64,000 bases of DNA from Lichenostomus cassidix (taxonomy: Eukaryota > Chordata > Aves > Passeriformes > Meliphagidae). This document shows positions 61,271-64,000 of the stretch, one piece after another. The notes beneath the pieces were generated by a model. It made no database searches and was not told where the DNA came from. It saw only the letters and a list, made by a program, of their open reading frames with translations. Positions within the stretch are counted from its first letter, which is position 1. Each line of letters starts with the position of its first letter. The position numbers and the translations under genes were made by a program. The stretch covers positions 744,001 through 808,000 of the forward strand of contig VLJF02000034.1 in assembly GCA_008360975.2 (NCBI GenBank), written 5' to 3'.

Positions 61271-64000
61271 TCCCCCCAAAACTGCCCCAAAGACACCCCA
61301 AAGGTGCCTCGATGGCATCAAAATCCCCCAAAATTGTCCCAAAATTACCCCAAAATTATGACAGTGACATCAAATATCCCCAAAAACTGCCCTAAACCCC
61401 CCAAAATTCCCCCATTGACATCAAATATTCCCTAAAATTGCCCTAAATGTCCCAAAATTTGCCCTCGAGTCCTGAAGACTTCCCCAAAATTGCCCCAGTG
61501 GGATCAAATAACCCCAAAATTGCCCCAAAAATCAAAATAATTGCCCCGTTGGTGTAAAATATCCCAAAAAAACTGCCCGGGATGACCTAAAATCTCCCAA
61601 AATTGCCCCAAATGTTCATTAAAATGCCCCAATGACATCACATACCCCAAAAAAACTGCCCCAAAAACTGAGAAATTACCCCAAAATTGGTCTCGCGACC
61701 CCAAAATGCCTCGAGAAGGTTGGATATCCCGAAAGGATCCCAAAAAAAATCCCAAATTTCAGCAATAACATCAAATTACCCCAACATTTATCTGGGAATG
61801 GAAAATATTGAATAAAAACTGCACTGGGGACATCGAAATGGTCCTAAATTACCCCAAAACTGCCCCAAATTACCCCAAAACTGCCCCAGGATGTTAAATA
61901 CCTCCCAGAAATCCCCAAAAATCCTAAAAATCCCCAAAAAAAAGTCATCAAAAAGCCCCGAAATTGCCCCAAATCGTCACGAAATTGCCCCAATGGCATC
62001 GGAGAGCTCCCGGAGTTGCCCCAAATTCCCCAAATTTCACCCCAAATCACCCAAATTTCACCCCAAATCACTCAAAAGTGCCTCGATGGCATTAAAGAAG
62101 CTTAAAAGTGTCCCGAAATCCCAAAAAATTGCCCTAAAACTGCCCCCGAGCCCTAAAGATCCCCCGAAATTGTCCCAAATGATGTCAAATCCACCCCAAA
62201 ATGCTTCCACTGCCCTCCTCGAGTTGCCCCCGAGCCCTAAATACCCCCCGAAATCCACAAAAATGCCCCAAAACCCCCTGAAAATGCCCCGAAATTGCCA
62301 AATCTGCCCCGAAACCCCCAAAACTACCCCAAAAAAACCCCAAAACTGCCCCAAAACCCGCCAAAACTGCCCCGAAACTGCCCCAAAACACACAAAAATA
62401 CCCCAAAACCCCTGAAAATGCCCCGAAACCCCAAAACTGCCCCAAAACCCCAAAACCCGTTAAAAATGCCTCCAAACCCCAAATCTGCCCCGAAAATCCC
62501 AAATCTGCCCCCAACACCACGAACTGCCGAAACTGCCCCAAAAACCCCAAATCTGCCCCGAAAATCCCAAATCTGCCCCGAAACCCCTAGAACTGCCCCA
62601 TACCACCTAAAACTGCCCGGAAAACCACCAAAACTGCCCCAAAACCCGCCAAAACTGCTCTGAAACTGCCCCAAAACACCCAAAACTGCCCCAAAACCCC
62701 CTGAAAATGCCCCGAAATTGCCAAATCTGCCCCGAAACCCCTAAAACTGCCCCAAAAGCCGCTGAAACTGCCCTGAAACTGTCCCAAAACCCCTAAAACT
62801 GCCCCAAAACCCCTTAAAAATGCCCCAAAAACCCCAAATCTGCCCCGAAACACCACGAACTGCCCCATAACCCCTAAAAATGCCCCAAAACTGCCCCGAA
62901 ACTGCCCCAAAAAATGCCCCAAAAGTGCCCCCAAAACTCCTTAAAATTGCCCCCAAACCCAAATCTGTCCCAAAACCCCTAAAACTGCCCCAAAACCACC
63001 AAATCTGCCCCAAAACCCCTTAAAAATGCCTCAAAACCCCAAATCTGCACCATAACCCCTAAAAATGCCCTGAAACTGCCCCAAAAAATGCCCCAAAACC
63101 CCCAATCTGCCCCGAAACCCCAAATCTGCCCCAAAACCCCTTAAAAATGCTCCCAAACCCCAAATCTGCCCCAAAACCCACCAAAACTGCCCCGAAACTG
63201 CCCCAATATACCCAAAACCCCAAATCTGCCCCAAAACCCCAAATCTGCCCCGAAACCTCCAAAACTGCCCCCAAAATTGCCCCGAAATCCGCAAAACTGC
63301 CCCAAAACCTCCTAAAAATGCCCCGAAAATCCCAAAACTGCCCCAAAACCTTCAAAACTGCTCCGAAACCCCAAAACTGCCCCAAAACCCACCGAAACTG
63401 CCCTGAAACTGCCCCGAAACACCCAAAACCCCTTAAAAATGCCCCCAAACACCGAATCTGCCCCAAAACTGCCCCAAAACCCCTAAAACTGCCCTGAAAA
63501 CCACCAAATCTGCCCCCAAAATTGCCCCGAAATCCCCAAAACTGCCCTGAAATCCTCAAAACTGCCCCAAAACACACCAAATTGTCCCGAAATCCCCAAA
63601 TCTGCCCCGAAACCCCTAAAACTGTCCCGAAAACCACCAAATCTGCCCCCAAAATTGCCCCGAAATCCCCAAAACTGCCCCGAAAACCCCCCAAACTGCC
63701 CCAAAATCCCCCAAAACTGCCCCAAAATCCCCAAATCTGCCCCGAGACCCGCTAAAACTACCCCAAAAACTGCCCCGAAACACCCCAAACCGCCTCAAAA
63801 TCCCCTAAAACCGCTTCCGAAACCTCCTAAAAATGCCCCGAAATCCCCAAAAATGCCCCGAAACCCCTTAAAATGCCCCAAAACCCCCAAAACTGCCCCA
63901 AAACCCCTTAAAATGCCCCAAAACCCCCAAATCCGCTCTGGAGCGCCCAAACCTTATTAAAAAATCCCTAAAACACCCCAAAACCACCCCGACCCCCAAA
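61271..64000 (-). repeat. ATP1B2 intron 1, part b: CCCCAAAACTGCCCCGAAA array
   Basis: 61271-62050 is loose CCCAAAATTGCCCCAAATGA. 62050-64000 is TGCCCCAAAACCCCCAAAAC and CCCCGAAATCCCCAAATCTG. No exon is seen, and the array continues past the right edge. Confidence 0.92.

Noticed and set aside
1..64000. Transposable elements (CR1 LINE, LTR elements, endogenous viruses), tRNA or rRNA genes
   Set aside because: No reverse transcriptase or other retroviral reading frame, terminal repeats, cloverleaf or rRNA-like sequence was recognised by eye. A database search could still find short fragments.

Overview
The window looks like avian nuclear DNA, probably a gene-dense, GC-rich microchromosome or dot chromosome. 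Evidence: (i) a TP53 gene whose coding exons read very close to the bird p53 protein (for example [26 protein letters not shown], and a C-terminus ending GDSD); (ii) vertebrate GT-AG introns with lengths typical of TP53 and ATP1B2; (iii) almost all non-exonic sequence is simple tandem arrays; (iv) one 500-N assembly gap (19137-19636).

Layout. 1-3489: the 5' coding exons of a minus-strand SLC16 monocarboxylate transporter (SLC16A13-like), cut by the left edge. 3490-7560: tandem arrays with two small unique islands, then a CpG/GC-box promoter-like block (about 7560-7985). 7986-33905: TP53 on the plus strand (exon 1 noncoding, ATG at 14382, stop at 33506-33508, AATAAA at 33900). Every coding exon is present except most of exon 4, which falls in the gap. 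33925-44450: a convergent intergenic region made only of arrays: CCAGTTTGG, TTAATTA, a 123-bp higher-order repeat, ACCAAAA, and a large inverted CCAAGATGGC array with a promoter-like centre. 44460-64000: ATP1B2 (Na,K-ATPase beta-2) on the minus strand, exons 7 to 2, with exon 1 beyond the right edge. TP53 and ATP1B2 are tail-to-tail as in mammals. SLC16A13-like, not WRAP53, is the divergent neighbour found upstream.

The main unusual observation is that the intronic arrays repeatedly contain copies of the nearest exon edge with its splice site. TP53 exon 8 has ten truncated acceptor-side copies upstream of the real exon. Exon 5 has six, exon 6 has seven donor-side copies downstream, exon 4 has copies of both ends, and exon 7 has three acceptor copies. 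The SLC16 and ATP1B2 genes show the same thing. In TP53 exons 5, 6, 7 and 8 and in the ATP1B2 and SLC16 exons the complete exon sits at the edge of the array, so dozens of decoy splice sites flank it.

Several arrays also consist of well-formed transcription-factor motifs: about 30 perfect heat-shock elements in the SLC16 intron, kappaB sites in TP53 intron 1, nuclear-receptor half-sites in DR5 spacing, KLF/SP boxes, and a YY1-like array of roughly a hundred units. These motif matches are read by eye. Whether the sites are bound is inference.
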